DNA from: Bacteroides sp. CAG:770
GTDB taxonomy: Bacteria > Bacteroidota > Bacteroidia > Bacteroidales > UBA932
Assembly (NCBI GenBank): GCA_000435075.1
Contig: FR890633.1
Coordinates: 35,301-65,909 of the forward strand
Direction of reading: 5' to 3'
Length of the DNA: 30,609 nucleotides
Under the pieces are notes generated by a model. It searched no databases, had not been told where the DNA came from, and saw only the letters and a program-made list of their open reading frames with translations. The stretch's first letter is position 1, and each line of letters opens with the position of its first letter. A program made the translations under genes and the position numbers. Positions 15,561-23,631 of this stretch are shown in pieces.

Positions 15561-16913
15561 TCAATCATTCGGTTCCCAAATATAAATTTTGTCGCCACGG
15601 CGGAGCCTTACAGGAATCTTCCCGTCAGCATTGACAAGAACGGCATCCGCATCAGCTCTGGATTTGCTGTCGGAGCCGTCGCCCTTTTCGACCTCCCCGT
15701 CACGCACGCCCTGGTTTTCAGGCACGATGGCGACTGAACATCTCACGCCCTTTTCTGCTTTTTCGGCCGGTTTCAATGCTACGCGCAAGTCATTGACAGT
15801 AAACTCGATGACTCCGGTAGTGGCTCCGGTTGCCATGCATTTTGCACCCATGGTCAGCGCTTCTGATTCAACTGCGATTTCAGCGACGCCTATGCGGTCA
15901 AACCAGTTTGTGACTTTTCCGCAATAAACCTTTTTTCTGGTGGCGTGGCTGCCATAGACATCGCTCCATTCGCCGAGCTTGGCGCCCTGATAATAGCCGT
16001 CCCAGAAGCCCCTGTTGAATACCTCGGAGAGTTCGTCCTTGAGCGTCTTTGCAAATTCCGGGCTATAAGTTCCGTCGCAGACGGCGTCAGCTGCCTGTCT
16101 GTAGCATTGTGCGCATCTCTTCACATATTCCGCAGACCTTGCACGGCCTTCGATTTTGAATACCTTTACGCCGGCATCGATGATCTTGTCCATGAACTCG
16201 ATGGTACACAAGTCCTTAGGAGACATGATGTACTTGTTGTCGATGTTCAGCTGGTTGCCGGTTTCCAGGTCTGTCACCTCGTAGCCCCTGCGGCACAGCT
16301 GGTAACATGCACCTCTGTTTGCTGATGCCCCGTAAGTCTGGAGACTAAGGTAGCATTTGCCGGAAATCGCCATACAGAGAGCTCCGTGAGCGAACATCTC
16401 TATCCTGACAAGTTCTCCTGCCGGGCCTTTTATCTGGTCGCGCCGGATGGTCTCATAGATGTCTTTCACCTGATGCAGGTTCAGCTCGCGGGCCAGGACC
16501 ACTACGTCTGCAAACTGCGCGTAGAAACGCAATGCCTCCGCGTTAGAGATGCTGAGCTGGGTGGAAATATGCACCTCCATCCCAATCTGGCGGCAATACA
16601 TGATTGCGGCCATGTCGGATGCGATGACTGCATCTACACCTGCAGCCTTGGCAGCATCAAGCGCCCTGTGTGCAGGCTCTATATCTTCCTGATACAGAAC
16701 GATATTCAGTGTGAGATATGTCTTTACCCCATACTGGCGGCAGATTCTGACTATCTCAGCGAGATCTTCCGGCTGGAAATTGTTTGCGGAATGGGACCTC
16801 ATGTTGAGGTTGCCGACTCCGAAATATACTGAATCCGCCCCTCCTTCAATGGCGGCCATGAGGCATTCGAAATTGCCGGCAGGCGCCATTATCTCCAATT
16901 CTTTCTTATCCAT
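15561..16913 (-). CDS. U32 peptidase-family protein (TrhP/YegQ-like)
   Basis: The 450-aa protein has the N-terminal U32 barrel (EIMAPAGNFECL, GADSVYFGV) and the conserved NMRSHSANNF segment. Cysteines match the Fe-S-binding set of the family: SGKCYLS, GACYQLC, and KRCAQC in the block GRARSAEYVKRC. The C-terminal part (about 330-450) is the beta-barrel domain. Relatives TrhP and YegQ take part in tRNA uridine hydroxylation (prephenate-dependent ho5U synthesis), and RlhA acts on 23S rRNA. The length of 450 and the motifs favour the TrhP side. It lies 17 bp downstream of the polyprenyl synthase gene and shares its transcript. Confidence 0.88.
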   Translation of the reverse strand: MDKKELEIMAPAGNFECLMAAIEGGADSVYFGVGNLNMRSHSANNFQPEDLAEIVRICRQYGVKTYLTLNIVLYQEDIEPAHRALDAAKAAGVDAVIASDMAAIMYCRQIGMEVHISTQLSISNAEALRFYAQFADVVVLARELNLHQVKDIYETIRRDQIKGPAGELVRIEMFAHGALCMAISGKCYLSLQTYGASANRGACYQLCRRGYEVTDLETGNQLNIDNKYIMSPKDLCTIEFMDKIIDAGVKVFKIEGRARSAEYVKRCAQCYRQAADAVCDGTYSPEFAKTLKDELSEVFNRGFWDGYYQGAKLGEWSDVYGSHATRKKVYCGKVTNWFDRIGVAEIAVESEALTMGAKCMATGATTGVIEFTVNDLRVALKPAEKAEKGVRCSVAIVPENQGVRDGEVEKGDGSDSKSRADADAVLVNADGKIPVRLRRGDKIYIWEPND

Positions 16914-16930
16914 GTTCGTGTTTTGTGACT

Positions 16931-17905
16931 TTAGTTCTTACGTCCTATGAGCTTGTCCGCGAATCGCTTGAGCATCTCGAAACGGACATTTCCCAGGTCT
17001 AGGCTTTCGGCATATTGCAAGGCCTCATCAGTCAGCCTTACGATTTCCTCCTCAGCCATCTTATCGACACCGAGTCTTACATATATGTCCTTGACAGCCT
17101 TGATCTTGGCGGCTTTCTGCTCCTCTGTTTCCACAGGCATGGCCATAGCGATATCCATTGCCTCCTCGTCGAGTTCGGTAGCCTTGATTGTCAGCCAGCA
17201 CTTCTTGTTGTTTATGATGTCGCCTCCGATAGGCTTGCCGAATATCTTTTCGTTGCCGAATGCGTCCAGCCAGTCGTCCGCAATCTGGAATGCGAGACCG
17301 AGAGCATAACCATATCTGTAGAGGTTGCCTGCATCTTCGTCAGAAGCGCCTCCTATCAATGCTCCCATTTTCGCGGCGCAAGCGATCAGCACGGCAGTCT
17401 TCAGTCCGATCATCATCATGTACTGGTTCATCGGAACCTTCTCGATCTTCTCGAAATCCATGTCATATTGCTGACCTTCACATACTTGGGCTGCGGTGTG
17501 GTTAAACAGCTTGAGCACTTTGCCGAGCACGTCTTCCGGAGCCTGTGCGATTCTCCTGTAGCTGTCGATGCACATCACGTCTCCTGACAGGATGGCTCCG
17601 TCCTCGCCCCATTTTGTCCAGACTGTCGGGTTTCCGCGTCTGAGAGGGGATTTGTCCATGATATCGTCGTGGATCAATGTAAATGTGTGGAATACCTCGA
17701 GTCCTGCTGCAGGCTGGAGGATTTCATCTGTCAATTCATCATTGAAGAGGGCGTAGGCCGTAAGGCAGAGTCTTGGACGCAGTCTTTTGCCTCCGCCGTC
17801 AATCATGTACCTGAGCGGGTCATACAGTCCCTCCGGTTTTCTGGAGAAGCTGATTTCTGAGAAGAGCTGTTTTATGCTCTCGTCTATCTGGATTTCACTG
17901 ATCAT
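16931..17905 (-). CDS. Polyprenyl diphosphate synthase (trans-isoprenyl synthase family)
   Basis: The 324-aa enzyme condenses isopentenyl diphosphate onto allylic diphosphates. Motifs are GGGKRLRPRL (37-46), the first aspartate-rich motif DDIMD (80-84) followed by RRGNPT, and the second, DDWLD. The bulky F75 five residues before the first Asp, and no two-residue insertion, suggest a short-to-medium chain product such as FPP or GGPP, though chain length needs an assay. It is the first gene of the minus-strand operon continuing to the U32 gene. The upstream region has only an imperfect promoter match. Confidence 0.9.
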   Translation of the reverse strand: MISEIQIDESIKQLFSEISFSRKPEGLYDPLRYMIDGGGKRLRPRLCLTAYALFNDELTDEILQPAAGLEVFHTFTLIHDDIMDKSPLRRGNPTVWTKWGEDGAILSGDVMCIDSYRRIAQAPEDVLGKVLKLFNHTAAQVCEGQQYDMDFEKIEKVPMNQYMMMIGLKTAVLIACAAKMGALIGGASDEDAGNLYRYGYALGLAFQIADDWLDAFGNEKIFGKPIGGDIINNKKCWLTIKATELDEEAMDIAMAMPVETEEQKAAKIKAVKDIYVRLGVDKMAEEEIVRLTDEALQYAESLDLGNVRFEMLKRFADKLIGRKN

Positions 17906-17985
17906 AAAATCAAAATTTTCACCAATTTACGAAATTTTCGTGAAATACGGCATATGGCGACGTTGGAGACTTTCCAAACATGAGT

Positions 17986-17993
17986 TATATTTG
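17986..17993 (+). promoter_or_regulatory. -7 promoter element (TATATTTG) for rsgA
   Basis: Exact TAnnTTTG match on the plus strand with a TTGG about 20 bp upstream as a possible -33 element. The predicted leader to rsgA is about 32 nt. Confidence 0.75.
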
Positions 17994-18031
17994 CAGGACG
18001 AACACTGCATCCAGCGGTAAATCCAGATGAA

Positions 18032-18982
18032 ATGACAGGAGAAGCAACAGTTGTAAAGAATGCGGGCAGCCATTATATGCTGTCAATGTTACCGGAATGG
18101 AATCCCTTTCCGGCTGTACTCAAGGGCCGTATCAGATTGAAGGCCAATGATTCCACCAATCCGGTGGCGGTCGGTGACAAGGTGCGTTTCGAGGCGGATG
18201 CCGAAAGTGCTGATGGCGTGACATTGACAAATCCCGCTCTCATCACTGAAATCTTGGACAGAAAGAATTATGTGGTCCGCAAATCGACGAATCTTTCCAG
18301 GCAGTCGCATGTGATAGCCGCTAACATTGACATGGCCTTTGCCGTAGTCACTCTTTATTTTCCTGAGGTGAAACTGCCTTTCCTGGACAGGATGCTCGTT
18401 ACCTGCGAGGTCTATGGCGTTCCTGTGACTATCGTCATGAACAAGGTGGACCTGTATCGGGAAGAAGCACCTGAGTTTACGCAGAACTTCATTGACATTT
18501 ATACGAAAGCGGGCTACAAGGTAGTCCAGACGTCGGCGAAGACGGGGGAAGGCATTGATGAACTCCGTGAAAGTTGTCGTGACAAGGTTTGTCTCTTTTC
18601 CGGCGAGTCCGGTGTCGGAAAGTCCTCATTGATAAAGGCTTTGGACCCTTCGCTGGACCCGAAGGTCGGGAAGATTTCGGTGGCACATCTTCAGGGAAAG
18701 CACACGACTTCGCTCTATGAAATGTATCGTCTCGCGTCGGGCGGAGCTGTAATCGACACTCCTGGGCTGCGCGGATTCGGTCTTGTCAATCTGGAGAAAG
18801 AGGAGATTGCGAGATATTTTCCCGAGATGCTGAAGGCGGCGGAACACTGCCGTTTCACTCCGTGTACCCACACTCATGAGCCGGGCTGTGCCGTCAAGGA
18901 GGCAGTGGAAAATGGTGAAATCAGCCCGGAGCGATATGCTTCGTATCTCGGCATGATAGAAGATGACAAGAAATTCAGATGA
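18032..18982 (+). CDS. rsgA: Ribosome small-subunit-dependent GTPase A
   Basis: The 316-aa protein matures the 30S ribosomal subunit. An OB fold (about 1-75) is followed by a circularly permuted GTPase domain: the G4 motif NKVD (137-140) comes before the P-loop GESGVGKSS (191-199) and G3 DTPG (242-245), which is diagnostic for the family. The C-terminal zinc site has C273, C278, H280/H282 and C286. Its stop overlaps the MATE gene start by 4 bp (ATGA), so the two are translationally coupled. Confidence 0.97.
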   Translation: MTGEATVVKNAGSHYMLSMLPEWNPFPAVLKGRIRLKANDSTNPVAVGDKVRFEADAESADGVTLTNPALITEILDRKNYVVRKSTNLSRQSHVIAANIDMAFAVVTLYFPEVKLPFLDRMLVTCEVYGVPVTIVMNKVDLYREEAPEFTQNFIDIYTKAGYKVVQTSAKTGEGIDELRESCRDKVCLFSGESGVGKSSLIKALDPSLDPKVGKISVAHLQGKHTTSLYEMYRLASGGAVIDTPGLRGFGLVNLEKEEIARYFPEMLKAAEHCRFTPCTHTHEPGCAVKEAVENGEISPERYASYLGMIEDDKKFR

Positions 18983-20352
18983 ATATACTTAACAAGGAAA
19001 TTCTCAGGCTTGCTGTCCCGAGTATTCTGGCCAATATGACTGTTCCGCTTGTCGGAATCGTCGGCATTGCCGTGGCCGGTCATTTGGACGGGGATGCGGC
19101 CGTATTGATAGGTGGAATGTCGATCGGTTCGCTGCTTTTCGACCTCCTTTACTGGAACTTCAGCTTTCTGCGTATCGGAACCGGCGGAATGACCGCGCAG
19201 GCGTACGGACGTGGCGATATGAAGGCTGCCGCAGATACGCTTGTAAGAGCCGTATGTGCTTCAATGTCAATAGCATTGACCTGTATCCTCATCCAGTGGC
19301 TGTTCGTGGATTTTGTTTTTCTTTTCGTGAAGTGCTCGCCGCAGGTGCGGGTGCTTGCGGAGAGTTATTTCCATATCCGAATCTGGGCGGCTCCGGCAAC
19401 ATTGACATTGATGGCTCTGAAAGGGTGGTTCATCGGTATGCAGGACAGCATCAGTCCGATGATTGCCGACCTTCTTGTCAATGTCGTGAACATTGCCGGA
19501 AGTATCGTCTTGTCGATGGGCGTCGCTGTGCTGGGCTTTGGCGGAATCGGGTTCAACGGTATTGCGATTGCGACCGTTACGGCCCAGTATTCCGGACTTG
19601 TTTTTTCGTCGGCTGTGATATTTTTCAAGTATCGCAAGAAAGTGTTTGCCGGATTCTCGCGTACCGATATGCGCGAGGCGTTCGCGGGAAGCCAGATGAA
19701 GAAGTTCTTTTCTCTCAATGCTGATTTGTTTCTCAGGTCAATGTGCATCATGGCGATTTATGCGGGCATCACTGTCATCTCGGCCCGTTATGGCGATATG
19801 ATGCTGGCTGTCAGCTCGATACTTGTGCAACTCATGATGATTTTCTCCTATTTTACGGATGGTTTCGCCTACGCCGGAGAGGCGCTGACAGGCAAATTTG
19901 TCGGAAGGAGGGATGTGGATGATGTTAGAAGTACTGTAAAGAGCGTGTTCATGTGGAGCATGGGTGTGGCTGCAGTTTTCATGGTGCTTTATGGTCTGCT
20001 CGGGCGTCAGATGCTGTATGTGCTGACATCTGATCATGATGTGGTGGCGGCTTCCATGGAGTTCATCCTGTGGCTCGTGCCGATGCCTGTCGTGGGCTGC
20101 GCTGCGTTTACTTGGGACGGCATTTATGTGGGTGCCACCGCTTCCAAGCCTATCCGCAATTCCAGCATCTGGGCGGTAATCGGTTTCTTCGTCATCTGGG
20201 GCGTTTCTTACTGGCTCTTAGGAGGGTCAATGTCAGAGAATCCTTCTATTGTCGTTCATGTCCTTATGGCTGCTTTCCTGTTCCATCTCTTCATCAGGAT
20301 GGCGTATGAGACCGTTCTTTACAGACGTAGTATTCTCGGGGCGATCAGGTAG
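18979..20352 (+). CDS. MATE-family multidrug/cation antiporter
   Basis: The 457-aa protein has about twelve membrane segments in two six-helix halves, the usual MATE length. The N-terminal half starts LRLAVPSILANMTVPLVGI, a typical MatE opening, and the loop GTGGMTAQAYG (about 67-77) fits the family. Such pumps export drugs or toxic metabolites in exchange for Na+ or H+; specificity is not readable. It is coupled to rsgA by a 4-bp overlap, an odd functional pairing but a common arrangement in the phylum. Transcription runs into the repeat-rich region 20353-20839. Confidence 0.93.
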   Translation: MNILNKEILRLAVPSILANMTVPLVGIVGIAVAGHLDGDAAVLIGGMSIGSLLFDLLYWNFSFLRIGTGGMTAQAYGRGDMKAAADTLVRAVCASMSIALTCILIQWLFVDFVFLFVKCSPQVRVLAESYFHIRIWAAPATLTLMALKGWFIGMQDSISPMIADLLVNVVNIAGSIVLSMGVAVLGFGGIGFNGIAIATVTAQYSGLVFSSAVIFFKYRKKVFAGFSRTDMREAFAGSQMKKFFSLNADLFLRSMCIMAIYAGITVISARYGDMMLAVSSILVQLMMIFSYFTDGFAYAGEALTGKFVGRRDVDDVRSTVKSVFMWSMGVAAVFMVLYGLLGRQMLYVLTSDHDVVAASMEFILWLVPMPVVGCAAFTWDGIYVGATASKPIRNSSIWAVIGFFVIWGVSYWLLGGSMSENPSIVVHVLMAAFLFHLFIRMAYETVLYRRSILGAIR

Positions 20353-20373
20353 GACTTTCTGTCAGGCAAAATC

Positions 20374-20396
20374 GCCTGTCTGGCCACGCTGTTGAC
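20374..20396. repeat. Direct repeat, copy 1
   Basis: A 23-bp unit (GCCTGTCTG, one variable base, then CCACGCTGTTGAC) that recurs at 20634-20656 with one mismatch, 260 bp apart. The two copies flank the hairpin element at 20446-20604. Confidence 0.85.
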
Positions 20397-20416
20397 TCAG
20401 TTTTGGAAACGGTCTG

Positions 20417-20702
20417 ATGTCATCCGCGAAGTTTCGATGCGGCGTGCGGGACGGCGCCACGGGGTGCCGTGTAATGTATTGATAATCAGATGCTATTTAA
20501 TTATAGCGTGGATTTCTGGCTAAAAAATGCCCGAGAATCCACGCTGTGTTTTATAACTATTTATATATCAATGTGTTATGTAAGCAGGTGTGGCGCCGTC
20601 CCGCCAGGCCTATGGTATCCTCTCGTCAGATTTGCCTGTCTGACCACGCTGTTGACCCGTGACTATTCTCCGTCCTGTCAGATGGGGCTCGGCGGATGAC
20701 AT
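20417..20702. repeat. Concentric inverted-repeat element
   Basis: Four nested dyads, read directly. Outermost, an 11-bp pair ATGTCATCCGC (20417-20427) / GCGGATGACAT (20692-20702). Next, a 15-bp perfect pair GCGGGACGGCGCCAC (20446-20460) / its complement (20590-20604). Next, 7-bp ATTGATA (20478-20484) / TATCAAT (20566-20572). Innermost, 10-bp AGCGTGGATT (20505-20514) / AATCCACGCT (20536-20545) with a 21-nt loop. This could be a MITE-like element, a structured RNA or a complex bidirectional terminator. Confidence 0.7.
20634..20656. repeat. Direct repeat, copy 2
   Basis: Second copy of the 23-bp unit at 20374-20396, with one A/G difference at the tenth base. It is preceded by GTCAGA, which pairs with TCTGAC inside it. 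Confidence 0.85.
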
Positions 20703-20839
20703 TGACATAAATCATTGATAATCAACGCCTCCAAAATCGGCAATCCGCCGACCCTTCCGGCGCGCCAATGCGTAACCCGGAGACACTTATGACCATCCCG
20801 ACCTCGCCGCGCCTCCGTCACCGCCTCCCCAGACGCGCC

Positions 20840-21451
20840 TCAGAACAGTCCGTAGAGCTCAGAATCGATCTTATTGGTGATTGAGGCGAAATCCTCGGGA
20901 CAATTCTGGAAATCAAGACCATCGGCATCTATGGCCAGAACCTTGCCGGGATATTCGGTAATCCACTTCTCGTAACGAGCATTGAGACCCTCAAGATACT
21001 CTATTTCAATGCCTTTCTCGTACTCGCGGCCACGCTTCTGAATCTGGGACACAAGATGAGGAACAGAACAGCGGAGATAGATGAGAAGGTCCGGAGCCTT
21101 GACAAGAGACATCATCAGCTGGAAAAGCTCCATGTAGGTATCATAATCACGATCAGTCAGATTACCCATCGCCTTGTTGTTGGCGACAAATATATTTACA
21201 CCCTCGAAAATAGTCCTGTCCTGAATGATAACATCCTCAGAATGAGCAATTTCCAGAACATCCTTGAAACGCTGGGTCAGGAAATAGACCTCCAGATTGA
21301 AAGACCACCTCTTGATATCCTTGTAGTAATCCTCCAGATATGGGTTATAAGTGACCGCCTCATATTTTGGCGTCCAGCCATAATGCTCAGACAGCATACG
21401 AGTCAAAGTCGTCTTGCCGCTGCCGATATTTCCTGCTATTCCGATGTGCAT
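20840..21451 (-). CDS. Deoxynucleoside kinase (dNK/dCK-dGK family)
   Basis: The 203-aa protein phosphorylates deoxynucleosides in the salvage pathway. The P-loop GNIGSGKTT is at 7-15, and the DRTIFEG segment corresponds to the catalytic/sugar-binding DRS region. A LIYLRCSVPHLVSQIQKRGREYE lid-like stretch carries the arginines that stabilise phosphate transfer. Length is typical of bacterial dNKs. Base specificity (dA/dG or dC) cannot be settled by eye. It is monocistronic, from the promoter at 21469-21476, and convergent with the MATE gene across the repeat region. Confidence 0.92.
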   Translation of the reverse strand: MHIGIAGNIGSGKTTLTRMLSEHYGWTPKYEAVTYNPYLEDYYKDIKRWSFNLEVYFLTQRFKDVLEIAHSEDVIIQDRTIFEGVNIFVANNKAMGNLTDRDYDTYMELFQLMMSLVKAPDLLIYLRCSVPHLVSQIQKRGREYEKGIEIEYLEGLNARYEKWITEYPGKVLAIDADGLDFQNCPEDFASITNKIDSELYGLF

Positions 21452-21468
21452 TTCTCTTGAACTTTCTA

Positions 21469-21476
21469 CAAAAATA
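21469..21476 (-). promoter_or_regulatory. -7 promoter element (TATTTTTG) for the deoxynucleoside kinase
   Basis: Exact TAnnTTTG match on the minus strand. The predicted transcription start is near 21464 with a leader of only about 13 nt. Confidence 0.65.
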
Positions 21477-21539
21477 CGACAGTTTCACTGTTTTCGCAAA
21501 ATGTCAATGTCAGAAGACAGAAATTTCGTCAAATCTGTT

Positions 21540-21547
21540 TATTTTTG
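21540..21547 (+). promoter_or_regulatory. -7 promoter element (TATTTTTG) upstream of the MITE and MBL-fold gene
   Basis: Exact TAnnTTTG match on the plus strand. Transcription from near 21552 would cross the miniature element 21571-21677 before reaching the hydrolase gene, so the element becomes part of its 5' leader. Confidence 0.6.
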
Positions 21548-21570
21548 CGGAATGGAAACACCTCCGGAGG

Positions 21571-21677
21571 AGGCTGTCTTAAAAGTCAAACATTCCTCGG
21601 TGAGAATCGAGAATTCGCTTCTGGCCTGTATAGCGGTGCGGAGTAGTTTAGTCTCGCGAGGCCTTTTAAGACAGCCT
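21571..21677. mobile_element. Miniature inverted-repeat element (MITE-like), 107 bp
   Basis: Perfect 15-bp terminal inverted repeats (AGGCTGTCTTAAAAG at 21571-21585, its complement at 21663-21677) are flanked on both sides by the same 4 bp, GAGG (21567-21570 and 21678-21681), as a target-site duplication. A second pair just inside (CCTCGGTGAGA near 21595, TCTCGCGAGG near 21652) lets the whole element fold back. There is no coding capacity. The AGGCTGTCTTAAAAG end resembles termini of Bacteroidota insertion sequences from memory; no parental transposase is in the window. Confidence 0.85.
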
Positions 21678-21760
21678 GAGGGAACGAAAACTTCCGCCAG
21701 AGGAACATCATGGAATCACTCACGGAAAAGATAATTAGAAACACGAATATACGACAGACT

Positions 21761-22462
21761 ATGCTTAAAATATTGACATTCCAGTTCAATCCTTTCAGTG
21801 AAAACTGCTCCCTCGCATATGACGAAACAGGTGACGCAGTCATCATTGACCCTGGCTTCTACAACGAAAAAGAAGCCTCAGCCCTTTACAGCAAAATTGC
21901 GGAAAAAGGACTGAAGCCCAAGATGATACTCCTTACCCACGGACACTTCGACCATATCTTCGGCGTAAAAGAATGCGCAGACAAATACGGCATCCCGGTA
22001 TATATGAATCAGGAGGATAACTATGTTATTCAGCACAACTTCAGCAGCCGCTTCGGCCTGAAGGAACCGGATTCCTCATTCACTACTGAACCGCTTGAAG
22101 ATGAGCAGATTATCCGTTTCGGAAACACGGAATTCAAAGTCATTACTACACCGGGACATACCCCGGGAGGCGTCTGCTTCTATGACGAAAAAGACAAGGC
22201 CCTGTTCTCCGGCGATACCCTCTTTGCAGGAGCCATCGGAAGAACGGACCATCCTAAGGGAGACTATGACAAATTGATCGTCTCAGTCATGGACAAACTT
22301 ATGGGATTGCCTGGAGATGTCACAGTCTTCCCCGGCCACGGCCCGAATACCACAATTTCCGACGAGCGCACCCACAATCCGTTCCTTCAGCCATTCAACG
22401 AGCCTGACTCGGACATGATCGACTGGGACGCTGACGGAATCGAACTCGACGGAACTATCTGA
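21761..22462 (+). CDS. MBL-fold metallo-hydrolase (glyoxalase II-like)
   Basis: A 233-aa protein from the ATG at 21761; an in-frame ATG at 21710 would add 17 polar residues not expected in the family, so I prefer the later start. Metal ligands are all present: HGHFDH (H60, H62, D64, H65), H133, D152 and H193. This is the glyoxalase II/YcbL-type beta-lactamase fold, usually hydrolysing thioesters such as lactoyl-glutathione-like compounds. Its leader includes the MITE at 21571-21677. The stop overlaps the 3' end of the convergent SGNH gene by 8 bp. Confidence 0.9.
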   Translation: MLKILTFQFNPFSENCSLAYDETGDAVIIDPGFYNEKEASALYSKIAEKGLKPKMILLTHGHFDHIFGVKECADKYGIPVYMNQEDNYVIQHNFSSRFGLKEPDSSFTTEPLEDEQIIRFGNTEFKVITTPGHTPGGVCFYDEKDKALFSGDTLFAGAIGRTDHPKGDYDKLIVSVMDKLMGLPGDVTVFPGHGPNTTISDERTHNPFLQPFNEPDSDMIDWDADGIELDGTI

Positions 22463-23564
22463 TACCGTACTTCTTAAGAATCTTCAGAATCGGCTTGCGG
22501 ATGGACTCTGCCCAGAGCGTGTAGCCGTGGTCGCCCGGATGGGTGCCGTCCACACTGCTTTCATGCTGACAGTCAGTAGCATTGGTGCAGTCAATGTAAT
22601 AGACATCCTTATATTTCTTCACCGCAATGCGCATGAGGCTGTCGGCCATATCTGCTTTGGCCTGCTCGGTCTTGTCCGTACTGTGGTCAAAATTTCGTCT
22701 CTCCCTGTAGATGCTGTGCTGGAAAATCAGAGGAATGCCCGGATGTGCAGCCTGAAGTTTCTCGATGAACGGGAACAGCCTGTCATTGATCATATCTGCA
22801 TTAGGATTCGAGAATGAATCGAAAATGAAGGCATCCACATCCGCATCCGCCAATGCGTCAGCAAAGTAGGTCTGCATCTTGCAATTACCGCTGCATCCGA
22901 GACTAAGCAACTGGATGCCAGTGCTTCTCGAGAACTGTGCCGGGTATGTCATACCTGGACGGGACGTGCTGGTACCATGGGTGAAGCTTGAACCGAAGAT
23001 ACCTACGCGATGACGGAACGGCACCTCGCCCTTTACAAGAGTCGCACCCTCCTGCACACCGATTTTCACAGAATTCTCCTCGCTGAACAGAGGCAGATAC
23101 AGCAGACACTCCTTCTCGGAACTGTCCATGTTCTTGACAAGCACGAGATTGTATCCGTCTTCCTTATTCATCGGAGGACATCCTGCACCGGCCCACAGCC
23201 ACTTTCCGTCCTTCTTTATATAAAGGTCAAAGCCCCTTGTAGAGAACGAGTTGGTATTGACGCCATAATTCTTGAAAGCATATTCCGTCATTACGGAAAC
23301 AGTGGTGGAATTGGTCTTGAAAGAAACATAGATTCCTGAAGACTCCCTGACCTGAAGATTCTCGCTTTTCGTAAAACCCTTGTACTTCACGGTATCCACC
23401 CTGTGATAAGGATTCGGCGTGTTAGGGAAAAGTTTTCCTGCCAATGTTAAGTCTGACGCTTCTGTGAATGAGTACTTTACATCCTTCGGTGTCTGTGCCT
23501 GAGCCAATGCTGCAAGGCTTAGAAGAGCTGCTGTCAATGCAGCTGCGACAATTTGGTTTTTCAT
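22455..23564 (-). CDS. Secreted SGNH/GDSL hydrolase
   Basis: A 369-aa protein from the ATG at 23564; the longer frame to 23615 would start inside its promoter. The signal peptide is MKNQIVAAALTAALLSLAAL, cleaved after AQA. An N-terminal beta-sandwich (about 25-180) precedes the SGNH domain with nucleophile region GSS (S192 or S193), the GCSGNC block and the C-terminal catalytic DGTHPGDHG (D339, H342). This architecture is found in Bacteroidota esterases acting on acetylated glycans or lipids. The leader between promoter and ATG can fold (GGCC and GTATGA pairs). It overlaps the convergent MBL gene by 8 bp. Confidence 0.88.
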   Translation of the reverse strand: MKNQIVAAALTAALLSLAALAQAQTPKDVKYSFTEASDLTLAGKLFPNTPNPYHRVDTVKYKGFTKSENLQVRESSGIYVSFKTNSTTVSVMTEYAFKNYGVNTNSFSTRGFDLYIKKDGKWLWAGAGCPPMNKEDGYNLVLVKNMDSSEKECLLYLPLFSEENSVKIGVQEGATLVKGEVPFRHRVGIFGSSFTHGTSTSRPGMTYPAQFSRSTGIQLLSLGCSGNCKMQTYFADALADADVDAFIFDSFSNPNADMINDRLFPFIEKLQAAHPGIPLIFQHSIYRERRNFDHSTDKTEQAKADMADSLMRIAVKKYKDVYYIDCTNATDCQHESSVDGTHPGDHGYTLWAESIRKPILKILKKYGIR

Positions 23565-23612
23565 CTTAGTATGATAATTTAAGGCCTCGGAAAGGCCATT
23601 GATTTCATACGG

Positions 23613-23620
23613 CAAAAATA
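23613..23620 (-). promoter_or_regulatory. -7 promoter element (TATTTTTG) for the SGNH hydrolase
   Basis: Exact TAnnTTTG match on the minus strand. The predicted transcription start is near 23608 and the leader is about 45 nt. It decides the start at 23564. Confidence 0.7.
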
Positions 23621-23631
23621 ATCAAAACCAT

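Larger units (their letters stand above)
20353..20839. other. 487-bp gene-free region with nested inverted and direct repeats
   Basis: Nothing coding can be supported here; an open frame at 20490-20699 runs across the hairpins and has no protein-like sequence. The region holds a 23-bp direct repeat (20374-20396, 20634-20656), several concentric inverted repeats (20417-20702) and the sequence ATTGATAATCA twice (20478-20488, 20714-20724). A GC-rich tail lies at 20726-20839. It separates two convergent genes. Confidence 0.8.

Noticed and set aside
17906..18000. Promoter for the polyprenyl synthase gene at the ACGAAATTTTCGT dyad
   Set aside because: Only a one-mismatch TAAATTGG was visible; too weak to list as a feature.
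20490..20699. Open frame of 69 codons in the gene-free region
   Set aside because: It crosses both hairpin arms, has a Cys/Trp-rich composition unlike its neighbours, and no promoter or coupling supports it.
23565..23615. N-terminal extension of the SGNH hydrolase to 23615
   Set aside because: It starts inside the TATTTTTG promoter and puts 17 polar residues before a normal signal peptide.
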